Below, in pieces: positions 1 through 7,477 of a stretch of 64,000 nt of DNA; the stretch's first letter is position 1, and each line of letters starts with the position of its first letter. The stretch is from Antarcticimicrobium sp033791545 (GTDB taxonomy: Bacteria > Pseudomonadota > Alphaproteobacteria > Rhodobacterales > Rhodobacteraceae): assembly GCA_033791545.1 (NCBI GenBank), contig JASJGL010000062.1:1-64000 (forward strand), read 5' to 3'. The notes under the pieces are model-generated. The model saw only the letters and a list, made by a program, of their open reading frames with translations. It did no database searches and was not told the origin of the DNA. The position numbers and the translations under genes are program-made.

Positions 1-84
1 AGTGACGAACGCGGCGACCAATTGCGCGAAGGAAAGGACGTTTGCCGCTTCGGTGAACCACGCGACAGCGTTATCAAACCACAT
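1..84 (-). CDS. N-terminal fragment of unidentified protein, cut by left edge
   Basis: On the minus strand an ATG at 84 opens a reading frame with no stop to the window edge (28 codons). The visible start is MWFDNAVAWFTEAANVLSF, followed by a hydrophobic stretch that could begin a membrane segment. A Shine-Dalgarno-like GAAGGA lies about 8 bases before the ATG. The family cannot be named from this fragment. The gene is divergent from nothing visible in the window and is separated by about 190 bases from tRNA-Glu. The start is supported by the ribosome site and open frame only, so confidence is moderate. Confidence 0.45.
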   Translation of the reverse strand, partial: MWFDNAVAWFTEAANVLSFAQLVAAFVT

Positions 85-272
85 TTCAATAATCCTTCGA
101 CCAATGTTTCGCCGACTATGCAGCGCGACCACAGAACAACGCAAGCGAAGTGTTCACGAATGCGTGATCGTTTCGCAGGGGCAAAAGGGCAATTTGTTTG
201 CTGTAGTAGTTCTGTAGTAGGATTTTGGCGCTAGGCTAATTCGCAACAAAATCAACGACTTACAAAGTAAAG

Positions 273-347
273 TGGTAGCCCGTAGGGGAGTTGAACCCCT
301 CTTTCCAGGTTGAAAACCTGGCGTCCTAACCGATAGACGAACGGGCC
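273..347 (-). tRNA. tRNA-Glu (anticodon TTC)
   Basis: The minus strand folds into a complete 75-nt cloverleaf. The 7-bp acceptor stem GGCCCGT pairs with ACGGGCT (one G-T pair), the discriminator is A, and CCA is encoded. The anticodon arm is CCAGG-TTTTCAA-CCTGG, giving anticodon TTC for glutamate. The T arm GAGGGGTTCAACTCCCC is canonical. It lies downstream of recJ on the same strand, 112 bases away. Confidence 0.97.
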
Positions 348-459
348 ACGCTGTGGTGTGCGGTTCTTAAGGCAATCGCGCCGCACCCCGCAAGACAAAA
401 TCTGCCCTAAATCGAAGATTTTTTTGCCTCTGCGCGCCTTGGCCCGGTTCAGATCGGGA

Positions 460-2202
460 TCAAGCCTCGGCCGCGTCGTCAAGGCGCAGCTGCACGCTTT
501 GCCGGCCACCCCAGGTGTTGATCTCCAGCCTCCCGGCCAGATGGAAGCGGGCGCCGCCGTGGGCCTCCAGCCGGGGGCCCAAATCGCTGTCAAAGGCGCC
601 AAAGGCGATGGCGTCCAGTTTGCCCTGCATACCGTCGCTCAGCGACAGTTTCAGATGCGAGGCCCCGACCCGCTTGGCAAAGCGGATCTGCAGATCGGGC
701 AGGGCAAAGCGCGGGGCGGGGGCTCCGGCGCCGAACGGCCCGGCGCGTTCGATCTGTTCGATCAACTCGACCGTCGCGGCCGCTGGCATCAGCGCGCCGT
801 CAAGCTTCAGATCGCTCGGGCCCAACTGATCCGCGCCTTGACGCGCCAAAAGCTCGGAGAGCCGTTCCATCGCTTCTTCCAGCCGGTCGCGCGCCACGGT
901 CAGCCCGGCGGCCATCTTGTGCCCGCCACCCTTCAGCAGGAAGCCGTCTGCGGCCAGCCGCTGAATCGCCGCGCCCAGATCAATCCCCGAGACCGAGCGG
1001 CCAGAGCCCTTGCCCTCGTCCCCGTCCAGCCCGATCACGACGGCGGGGCGACCGGCGGCCTCTTTCAGGCGCGAGGCGACGATGCCGACAACGCCGGGAT
1101 GCCAACCCTCGCCCGCGGCCCAGACCAGCGGCGCGTCAAACCCGCGCTCTTCGGCCTGCGCCATTGCGGCGGCGCGCACCGCCTCTTCGATCTCGCGTCG
1201 TTCGGTGTTGAGCTGGTCAAGACGTTCGGCAAGGGACTGGGCCTCGTTCAGGTCTGCGGTCGCCAGCAGCCGCGCGCCCAGATCGGCCTTGCCGATCCGC
1301 CCGCCCGCATTCACCCGTGGCCCGAGCAGAAAGCCCAGCGAATAGCTGCTGGGCGCCGAATCCATCCGCGCCACATCCGACAGCGCCACCAGACCGGGGC
1401 GGCGCCGCTGCGCCATCACCCGCAACCCCTGACGCACCAAGGCCCGGTTCGCCCCGATCAGCGGTGCCACATCGGCCACCGTGGCCAGCGCCACGAGATC
1501 CAGCAGCGACATCAGGTCGGGGCCGAGGGCTTCGCCTGCCTCACGCAACTGCCGCCGCGCCTCGACCAGCATCAGGAACACAACGCCAGCGGCGCAGAGA
1601 TAGCCCAGATCGCCGCTCTCGTCCTGTCGGTTCGGGTTCACCACAGCCACGCAATCGGGCAGCGTCTCGCCGCCGAGGTGGTGGTCCAGAACGATCACAT
1701 CGGCGCCCTTGGCCGCCGCGATCGGCTCAAAGCTGAGCGTGCCGCAATCAACGCAGACGATCAGATCATGGCATGCCGCTAGGTCCCGCATCGCCGGCTC
1801 ATTGGGGCCATAGCCTTCGTCGATCCGGTCGGGGATATACAGCGTGGCATCGCGCCCCATCGCCCGCAGCCAAACCAGCAACAGCGCGGCGGAACTGCCG
1901 CCATCCACGTCATAGTCGGCAAAGACGGCGATGCGCTGGCCGCGCCGCACCGCATCAACAAAGCGGGCGGCGGCGGCCTCCATATCCTTCATGGTGCGCG
2001 GATCGGGCAGCAGGTCGCGCAGCTGCGGGGTCAGGAAGGCCATGGCCTCTTCGACCGGCACCCCGCGACGCGCCAGCACCTGACACAGCGGGCGCGGCAG
2101 TTCGGTGCTTTGCGTCATCGCCTCGGCGGCGCGATCCAGCTCGACCGAAGGGCCGACCCAGCGCCGCCCGCTCAGCGATTTTTCCACCCCCAGAAATGCC
2201 AC
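460..2202 (-). CDS. recJ: Single-stranded-DNA-specific exonuclease RecJ
   Basis: RecJ is a 5'-3' ssDNA exonuclease of the DHH phosphoesterase superfamily, used in RecF-pathway recombination and mismatch repair in the cytoplasm. The protein is 580 aa, the usual length. Visible motifs are the metal-binding ADYDVDG (about residues 95-101), VDCGT (151-155) and the signature DHH (173-175). Further on come the DHHA1-like region with GGGHKMAAG and a C-terminal OB-type domain ending in RLDDAAEA. I chose the GTG at 2202 because a perfect AGGAGGG ribosome site lies six bases upstream. A longer frame to 2292 has no such site. It follows hom on the same strand with a 134-base gap containing a weak hairpin, so co-transcription is possible but not certain. 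Confidence 0.95.
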   Translation of the reverse strand: MAFLGVEKSLSGRRWVGPSVELDRAAEAMTQSTELPRPLCQVLARRGVPVEEAMAFLTPQLRDLLPDPRTMKDMEAAAARFVDAVRRGQRIAVFADYDVDGGSSAALLLVWLRAMGRDATLYIPDRIDEGYGPNEPAMRDLAACHDLIVCVDCGTLSFEPIAAAKGADVIVLDHHLGGETLPDCVAVVNPNRQDESGDLGYLCAAGVVFLMLVEARRQLREAGEALGPDLMSLLDLVALATVADVAPLIGANRALVRQGLRVMAQRRRPGLVALSDVARMDSAPSSYSLGFLLGPRVNAGGRIGKADLGARLLATADLNEAQSLAERLDQLNTERREIEEAVRAAAMAQAEERGFDAPLVWAAGEGWHPGVVGIVASRLKEAAGRPAVVIGLDGDEGKGSGRSVSGIDLGAAIQRLAADGFLLKGGGHKMAAGLTVARDRLEEAMERLSELLARQGADQLGPSDLKLDGALMPAAATVELIEQIERAGPFGAGAPAPRFALPDLQIRFAKRVGASHLKLSLSDGMQGKLDAIAFGAFDSDLGPRLEAHGGARFHLAGRLEINTWGGRQSVQLRLDDAAEA

Positions 2203-2315
2203 CAGCGTCCCTCCTGTGCCAACTATGCCAAACCGCCGGACCAAAGCGGCCAACGTCCCTGCGCCCGCCACCGCACAGGCGGGGGGCGGCAAAGATCACC
2301 TTGGATGTCTGAAAC

Positions 2316-2336
2316 GACGGCGCCGACAGCGCCGGT
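2316..2336 (-). terminator. Possible weak terminator after hom
   Basis: Directly after the hom stop codon, CGGCGC and GCGCCG (arms 2318-2323 and 2329-2334) form a 6-bp GC stem with a 5-base loop. On the minus strand it is followed by CGTTTC, a short and imperfect T run. It may attenuate transcription into recJ rather than stop it. Confidence 0.35.
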
Positions 2337-3623
2337 TCAGATGTGTTCGATCCGCAGCGCCACCGGCTCCGAGGCAACCACGTCGGTCTCGGCCATCGCC
2401 TCCAGAGCATGGGCAAGCGCGGCGGGCGTGGTCTTGTGGGTGACGATCAGCACCGGCGCGGTGGTCTCGGAATGGCTGTACTGGCGCATCCGGTCGATCG
2501 ACACCCCTGCCTCGCCTAGGATCGCGGCGATCTTGGCCAGCGCGCCGGGTTTGTCCAACAGCGACATGCGCAGGTAATAGGGGGCGGGCAGGCCGGTCTG
2601 CGCCGGGGTCGCATCCGCCAATGTCACGGCAGGTTGCCCGAACACCGGCATGTGGCATCCCCGCGCCAGATCGCAGATATCGCCCAGCACCGCACTGGCG
2701 GTGGGGCCCTCTCCGGCGCCGGGGCCGCGCAGCACGATCTGTTCCACCGCGTCGCCCTCGATCACCACCATATTGGTGCCGCCCTCAAGCTGGCCCAGCG
2801 GCGAATTGGCCGGGACCAGACAGGGCTGCATGCGTTGCACCAGCCCACGCGGGCTGCGTTGCGCCACGCCGAGCAGTTTGATGCGATAGCCCATGTCGGC
2901 GGCCTGACGGATATCCTCCAGCGTCACCCGCTGGATGCCCTCTATCTCGACCCCGGCGAAATTCACCTTGGTGCCAAAGGCGATCGAGGCCAAGATCGCC
3001 AGCTTGTGGCTGGCGTCGATGCCGCCGACGTCAAGGTTCGGGTCGGCCTCGAGAAAGCCCAGCTTGTCGGCCTCCTCGAACAGTGCGTTATAGCCTTGGC
3101 CGGTCGCCTCCATCCGGGTGAGGATATAGTTGCAGGTTCCGTTCATCACCCCCATCACGCGGGTGATCTCGTTGCCTGCCAGCCCCTCGGCTAGAGATTT
3201 GATCACCGGGATGCCGCCGGCCACCGCCGCCTCGTAGCGGATCGAAAGCCCTGCCGCCTCGGCCTGTTCGGCCAGCGCCTGCCCGTGCAGGGCCAGCAAC
3301 GCCTTGTTGGCGGTGACCACATGCTTGCCGGTGGAAAGCGCGGCCTCGGTCGCCGCCTTGGCCGCCCCTTCGGAGCCGCCCATCAATTCGACAAAGACAT
3401 CGATATCGTCGCGCCGGGCCAGTGCCACCGGGTCGGTTTCCCAGTCATAGCCAGACAGGGTCACGCCGCGATCCTTGGCGGCGTCGCGGGCGCTGACGGC
3501 GACGATCTCGATCCGGCGGCCGGTGCGCGCCTCCAGCAGCTTGGCCTGTTTGCGCAAGATGCGGACAACGCCGACACCGACCGTGCCCAAACCGGCGATT
3601 CCCAGGCGCAAAGCGTTCGTCAT
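2337..3623 (-). CDS. hom: Homoserine dehydrogenase
   Basis: This enzyme reduces L-aspartate-4-semialdehyde to L-homoserine with NAD(P)H, at the branch to threonine, methionine and isoleucine in the cytoplasm. At 428 aa it is the monofunctional form. A Rossmann motif GLGTVG lies at residues 11-16, and the catalytic middle domain includes HVVTANKALL and VMNGTCNYI. The family lysine/aspartate region reads EADPNLDVGGIDASHK. A C-terminal ACT domain (about 350-428, starting at YYLRMSLLDKPGALA) suggests threonine feedback inhibition, as is known for this family. The ATG at 3623 has an AAGGGA site about 10 bases upstream. A lipoprotein gene ends 89 bases upstream on the same strand. Confidence 0.96.
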   Translation of the reverse strand: MTNALRLGIAGLGTVGVGVVRILRKQAKLLEARTGRRIEIVAVSARDAAKDRGVTLSGYDWETDPVALARRDDIDVFVELMGGSEGAAKAATEAALSTGKHVVTANKALLALHGQALAEQAEAAGLSIRYEAAVAGGIPVIKSLAEGLAGNEITRVMGVMNGTCNYILTRMEATGQGYNALFEEADKLGFLEADPNLDVGGIDASHKLAILASIAFGTKVNFAGVEIEGIQRVTLEDIRQAADMGYRIKLLGVAQRSPRGLVQRMQPCLVPANSPLGQLEGGTNMVVIEGDAVEQIVLRGPGAGEGPTASAVLGDICDLARGCHMPVFGQPAVTLADATPAQTGLPAPYYLRMSLLDKPGALAKIAAILGEAGVSIDRMRQYSHSETTAPVLIVTHKTTPAALAHALEAMAETDVVASEPVALRIEHI

Positions 3624-3712
3624 CGTCGTTGAATCCCTTGGTCTGTCTCAGAATGTTGATCCGTGCCTTAGCCGGTTCGCTTGGGGGGTGCAACGGCAGC
3701 GGCGGTTGCGGA

Positions 3713-3997
3713 TCAGTCCGACTGTGCGGCGCGCAGCCGGTCCGCCCGCGCCTTGAGCAGGGCGCGCCGTCGGGTCATCTCGCGTTCCAGCTGCTGGGCG
3801 CTGTCGGGCGTGGCCGCGCCGGTGGCCAAGGCGCTCTCCAGCGGGATCAGCGCCGGGTAGGGGGCATCCCGCAACGCCTCGGTGCGGGTCTGGTCCAGTT
3901 CGGGCACCTCGCGGGTGCAGCCGGCAACGGCGAGCAGCAGGGCCAGAGCGACCACGGCGGTCGGGAGGGTGTGGGACGTGTGTCGCGGCTGAAACAT
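3713..3997 (-). CDS. Small predicted lipoprotein, function unknown
   Basis: This 94-aa protein begins MFQPRHTSHTLPTAVV and continues through a hydrophobic signal segment into the lipobox LAVAGC, so signal peptidase II cleavage and lipidation at the Cys (about residue 25) are expected. The mature part is short, charged and probably helical (EREMTRRRALLKARADRLRAA). I do not recognise a family beyond small conserved Rhodobacteraceae lipoproteins. An upstream in-frame extension to 4144 would overlap the divergent TetR gene and bury the signal peptide, so the ATG at 3997 is preferred. It is divergent from the TetR regulator and could share its control region. Confidence 0.72.
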   Translation of the reverse strand: MFQPRHTSHTLPTAVVALALLLAVAGCTREVPELDQTRTEALRDAPYPALIPLESALATGAATPDSAQQLEREMTRRRALLKARADRLRAAQSD

Positions 3998-4067
3998 GGC
4001 TGATCCGGTATCTGGGCGTGCCCTTTCATGCCTGCTGCGGGCAAAAGGCGCAAGCTGGGGGTTTTTT

Positions 4068-4083
4068 CTGAACATACGTTCAG
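4068..4083. promoter_or_regulatory. Putative TetR operator (inverted repeat)
   Basis: CTGAAC-ATAC-GTTCAG is a perfect inverted repeat with 6-bp arms. It lies 14 bases before the TetR start codon and within the 100-base divergent region with the lipoprotein gene. A further GTTC half-site occurs at about 4088-4091. Placement beside a TetR gene fits autoregulation, but binding is inferred. Confidence 0.6.
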
Positions 4084-4097
4084 ATAACGTTCCGGGA

Positions 4098-4688
4098 ATG
4101 GCACGCACAACAGGTTCCCATTCCGACATTACCGGCCCGCGCATCCAGGAGGCGGCGCTGCGACTGTTCGCGCAGCATGGCTATGCCGCCGTTTCAATGC
4201 GCCAGATCGCGCGCGAGGTCGGGGTGCAGGCGGGCGCGCTTTATAACTATACCCCCGACAAGCAAAGCCTGCTGTTCGGGCTGATGCAGGATCATATGCG
4301 CGCGTTGCTGGCGACATGGGCCGCGCAGCCACAAGGGCGCGATGCGGGCGCGGTGCTGGAGGCCTTTACGCGGTTTCACATCCGGTTTCACCTGGAACGC
4401 CCGGACGAGGTCTTCATCGCCTATATGGAGCTGCGCAACCTCACCCCGGAAAACCACGCCGCGATCAGCGATCTGCGCGGTCGCTACGAGGATGCGCTGG
4501 AGGCGATCCTGAAACGCGGGGTTGCGGCGGGCCTGTTCGACGTGGCCGATACCAAGATTGCCACAAGGGCCGTGATCGCGATGCTGAACGGGGTCAACAC
4601 CTGGTATCGCGCCGATGGGCGGCTGTCGCAGACCGAGGTCGAGACAACCTATTGGGACATGGTGCGCAAGGCGGTGGCGCCGGCCTGA
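4098..4688 (+). CDS. TetR/AcrR family transcriptional regulator
   Basis: A 196-aa one-component repressor. The N-terminal TetR helix-turn-helix spans about residues 15-60 (RIQEAALRLFAQHG, then MRQIAREVGVQAGALYNY, then DKQSLL). The C-terminal helical ligand domain (about 80-196) resembles TetR proteins near fatty-acid or acyl-CoA genes, but the ligand cannot be read from sequence. The ATG at 4098 is chosen because translation from farther upstream would run through the inverted repeat at 4068-4083. No enzyme operon follows: the next gene is convergent and 7 bases away. The target is therefore probably itself, the divergent lipoprotein, or a distant locus. Confidence 0.88.
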   Translation: MARTTGSHSDITGPRIQEAALRLFAQHGYAAVSMRQIAREVGVQAGALYNYTPDKQSLLFGLMQDHMRALLATWAAQPQGRDAGAVLEAFTRFHIRFHLERPDEVFIAYMELRNLTPENHAAISDLRGRYEDALEAILKRGVAAGLFDVADTKIATRAVIAMLNGVNTWYRADGRLSQTEVETTYWDMVRKAVAPA

Positions 4689-4695
4689 GCGGGCG

Positions 4696-5676
4696 CTATT
4701 TCCACTGCTTGAACTCCTTAAGCAGGCCTTGACGCTCCTTCTCGTGTGATTTGTACTTTTTGACCTGCGACCTGTACGCGCTCAGCGCCGCATCTGCCTG
4801 TTTCTCGACCTTGGCGATATCGGTTTTCCACGTCGCGGTGGCGCGCGCCAGCCGGTCGTATTCGGTGGCCACGGTATTCAGCCTTTTGCGCACCTCTTTG
4901 ACGATCTTTTCGGCCTGCCCGATCTCGTCGGTATCCATCTTGAGCGAGATCACCGCCGAGGCGGCGCCGGTCAGTTTTCTGGATCCTTTGGAGAGCTTGT
5001 CGGCAAGGTCCACGGATTCGCCCGCCACCGTGTTGGCTGTGCCCAAGGGGCTGCCGGAACTGGGGCCGAGCGCCCCGTCGATTACAGAATGCACCACCAC
5101 GCCGCCCAGAGCCACCCCGATCCGGGCGCCCCAGCTGACCGGGCCAAGACAGAAGGAAACGGCGGTCACCGCGACGTTCAATCCGGTTTGCCATTTGGCT
5201 TCGGTGACCTCGTTCTGGGCTTTCTTCAACAGTTTATGAAGCGCGGTCAACTCTTTCTCCAGCGCCTTGCAGCGCTTGTGCATTTCCTTGATCCAATCCG
5301 CCAAAAGCGAAAGCAGGGTGGCAGCCAGCGCCGCGAAACCAGCTGTCATCATCGCCTCGTGTTTGGAATTGGCCTCTTCCAGCACAGTCAGGGCGAGCAC
5401 GTATTTCGAATAGGTCTTGATCAGATCCTTGGAGTCCTTGGCCTTGCCGAAGACAACCTTGTTCCACGCAGCGTTGAAATCGCCCTGACATTTGTCGAGG
5501 CGGGCATAGTCGGCCTTGTAGGTGCTGAGCGTGGTGGAGGAATAGTATTTCACGCTGGAGGAGGCGAGCACCGTCTTGGCGGTTTTCAGCCCTGCCAGCG
5601 CGTCCTTCTCGATCGCTTCGATGTATTTTTGAACAACGGAACTGTTGACGAGATCCTGTGCGGTCTTGGCGGCCAT
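4696..5676 (-). CDS. Uncharacterised all-helical protein with central hydrophobic segments
   Basis: I do not recognise this 326-aa protein. It has no signal peptide. Residues 1-105 are helical and lysine-rich. Residues 109-128 form a hydrophobic segment (TAGFAALAATLLSLLADW). Residues 129-162 are a strongly charged coiled coil. Residues 165-204 form a second, glycine-containing hydrophobic stretch (including ARIGVALGGVVVHSVIDG). Residues 245-326 are another long charged coiled coil. Two long amphipathic coiled coils around a hydrophobic hairpin is the layout of alpha-helical pore-forming proteins such as the ClyA/HBL/Cry6 type, but that is an analogy, not a homology call. An AAGGAAA ribosome site lies before the ATG. 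Base composition looks less GC-rich than its neighbours. It is convergent with the TetR gene. Confidence 0.75.
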   Translation of the reverse strand: MAAKTAQDLVNSSVVQKYIEAIEKDALAGLKTAKTVLASSSVKYYSSTTLSTYKADYARLDKCQGDFNAAWNKVVFGKAKDSKDLIKTYSKYVLALTVLEEANSKHEAMMTAGFAALAATLLSLLADWIKEMHKRCKALEKELTALHKLLKKAQNEVTEAKWQTGLNVAVTAVSFCLGPVSWGARIGVALGGVVVHSVIDGALGPSSGSPLGTANTVAGESVDLADKLSKGSRKLTGAASAVISLKMDTDEIGQAEKIVKEVRKRLNTVATEYDRLARATATWKTDIAKVEKQADAALSAYRSQVKKYKSHEKERQGLLKEFKQWK

Positions 5677-5916
5677 GACCGTTTCCTTTCGCTTTAAAAT
5701 AGTTTCTTCAAAATAGAGTCCCCCGACTAAAACGCCGGGATGGAAGACCTATACATCGAAAAGGGGGGACGGGTCCGCGAAAAAATGGCGGACTGCGTTT
5801 GGGCCAAGGGGCGGGGGCGACGGATTGCGCAGGGATCAGCGCGCCGCGCGGCGAACGGCCTGTTCGCGGTTGCATATTTCGGGTAAGCCGCCGGCTCAGA
5901 CAGGTGGAGGGGCCCC

Positions 5917-6387
5917 ATGGAAGATGACATTCTGGCGACGGTTCGTGTATCGGCGCTGCGCCGTTGGCTGGGGATCGGGGTCTTGCTGATCTTTGGCGGG
6001 CTGGTGATCTATGTCGCCCTTGCCAGGCCGCCCGAGCCGCAATGGCAAGTGTTCCTGCTGCTGATCGGGGCCGGTGCACTTTGGCTTGCCGACCGGATGC
6101 GGCGCGCCACCGAACAGTGGCTTGAGCTGACCCGGACCGAGCTGCGCAGCAGCGACGGCACCTGCCTTGCCGCGATCGACGAGATCGAACGGCTGGATCG
6201 CGGGGCTTTCGCGTTCAAGCCGTCAAACGGATTCGTGATCCATACCCGTGCCGCCGGAGCCCGCACTTGGCGCCCCGGCCTGTGGTGGCGGTTGGGCCGA
6301 CGGGTGGGCATCGGCGGCGTGACCGCGGCGTCACAGACCAAGACGATGTCCGAGATTCTGTCGGCGGTTCTGGCCGAACGGGCCTAG
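5917..6387 (+). CDS. Conserved two-helix membrane protein, unknown function
   Basis: A 156-aa protein with two N-terminal transmembrane helices (about residues 17-36 and 43-59), followed by a soluble domain of about 95 residues that is probably cytoplasmic and resembles a PH-like fold (ELRSSDGTCLAAIDEIERLD). GGAGG lies six bases before the ATG. Its stop overlaps the stop of the convergent TadE-like gene by four bases. I cannot assign a specific role. Confidence 0.75.
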   Translation: MEDDILATVRVSALRRWLGIGVLLIFGGLVIYVALARPPEPQWQVFLLLIGAGALWLADRMRRATEQWLELTRTELRSSDGTCLAAIDEIERLDRGAFAFKPSNGFVIHTRAAGARTWRPGLWWRLGRRVGIGGVTAASQTKTMSEILSAVLAERA

Positions 6388-6935
6388 CTGTTCGACCATT
6401 TCAACTGGTTCACGAAACGGGGCCGGGTGAAGATGAAATTGTCCAGATCGCGATCGCCCACACCGACTGCGAAGGTTGGTTCATAGGTCGACTGGGTCTC
6501 GATCAGGATGACGCGCTCGCCATCGGGCATGACCGGAAGGCGGGCTTCGATATCTTCCATGTCGGAATTGCTGCGCGGTTTGTCATAGCCGCGATTTTCG
6601 GACCACACGACATAATAGCGGTCGTCGTCCTCGTCCCAGCGCACCACCGTGACCCGCAGCTTGACCGTGCCGCTGGACCGGGCCATCAGTTGCAGCACCT
6701 CTTCCATACTGTCGACATAGGTGTCGTTGATCGATTCTGTCTCGCGCGAGATCATGTCGCCGATCGCATAGGCGGCCTTGAGGTTCTGGGCGCTTTGCCG
6801 GAAGCCGTCGAAATAAACAAATGTGGCCATGAAGGCCCAGAACAGGAACGGCATCACCAGCACGAATTCCACCGACACGCTGCCGTGGGTATCGCCGAGA
6901 AACCGGCGCAACATTGAGGGGAGTTTCCTGCGCAT
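6384..6935 (-). CDS. TadE/TadG-like pseudopilin assembly protein
   Basis: A 183-aa protein with the TadE-like N terminus: a short basic leader, then a glutamate within a hydrophobic helix (GSVSVEFVLVMPFLFWAF, about residues 18-35). This is followed by a soluble, probably periplasmic domain. TadE-type proteins are processed by a prepilin peptidase and support Flp/Tad pilus assembly in the envelope. It is the third gene of a leftward set (VWA protein, TadE-like, TadE-like) with a 5-base gap from the gene upstream. AAGGA lies just before the ATG. The rest of the tad locus (tadA/B/C, cpa genes) is not in the window. Confidence 0.85.
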   Translation of the reverse strand: MRRKLPSMLRRFLGDTHGSVSVEFVLVMPFLFWAFMATFVYFDGFRQSAQNLKAAYAIGDMISRETESINDTYVDSMEEVLQLMARSSGTVKLRVTVVRWDEDDDRYYVVWSENRGYDKPRSNSDMEDIEARLPVMPDGERVILIETQSTYEPTFAVGVGDRDLDNFIFTRPRFVNQLKWSNS

Positions 6936-6940
6936 CGTCC

Positions 6941-7477
6941 TTACCTCGGTTCTTGCACGAATACGGTGGTCGAGGTCAGGGAGAACTGCCCATAGTCGTC
7001 CTTGACCAGGCTGCCGCCCAACCCCGTGGTTGGAAAGATCGGGTCGACCATGGCGCAGGCGCGCAGGATCATCAGGTCATTCTCTTGTCCGTTCACGAAA
7101 TTGCGCACGGGAGAAACCTCTTCGGATTGGTCGGTGCAGTCAGGCGTGTCGCTGAGCCCGGACCAGGCGCGCGGATCGACCTGGATCATTTCCAACCGCA
7201 GGCTGCTGCTGCAATTGCGGATGGAGGCGGCGCGATCACAGATCATGTCCTTGATGTCGTCATGCTGCGGTGCGGTGCCGGTGCCAAGGCGAATTTCACG
7301 CACGGTCAGGTCCATCGCGCGATCCAGCATCGATTGCTGCAAGGTGACGAACCCCAACTCGATCCCGGACAGCAGGACGGCGAGAACGGCCGGAAAGGTG
7401 ATGACGAATTCGATCGTGGCGTTGCCATCCTCGCGCCGCCAGAACCGGCGCAGTTTTCTGCTCAACTGTCCAATCAT
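6941..7477 (-). CDS. TadE-like pilus assembly protein
   Basis: A 178-aa paralogue of the next gene. The basic leader RRFWRREDGNATIEF precedes the hydrophobic TadE helix (about residues 17-46). A periplasmic domain follows with paired cysteines (around MICDRAASIRNCSSS and further on), which may form disulfides. Its ATGA start overlaps the stop of the VWA-domain gene by four bases, so translational coupling is likely. A GAGG ribosome site lies about nine bases upstream. The role in Tad pilus biogenesis is inferred from family and neighbours. Confidence 0.86.
   Translation of the reverse strand: MIGQLSRKLRRFWRREDGNATIEFVITFPAVLAVLLSGIELGFVTLQQSMLDRAMDLTVREIRLGTGTAPQHDDIKDMICDRAASIRNCSSSLRLEMIQVDPRAWSGLSDTPDCTDQSEEVSPVRNFVNGQENDLMILRACAMVDPIFPTTGLGGSLVKDDYGQFSLTSTTVFVQEPR

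Noticed and set aside
358..1782. Long plus-strand frame opposite recJ
   Set aside because: It is antisense to a full RecJ with all motifs. The translation is low-complexity and Arg/Gln/Pro/Ala-rich, as produced by GC3 bias.
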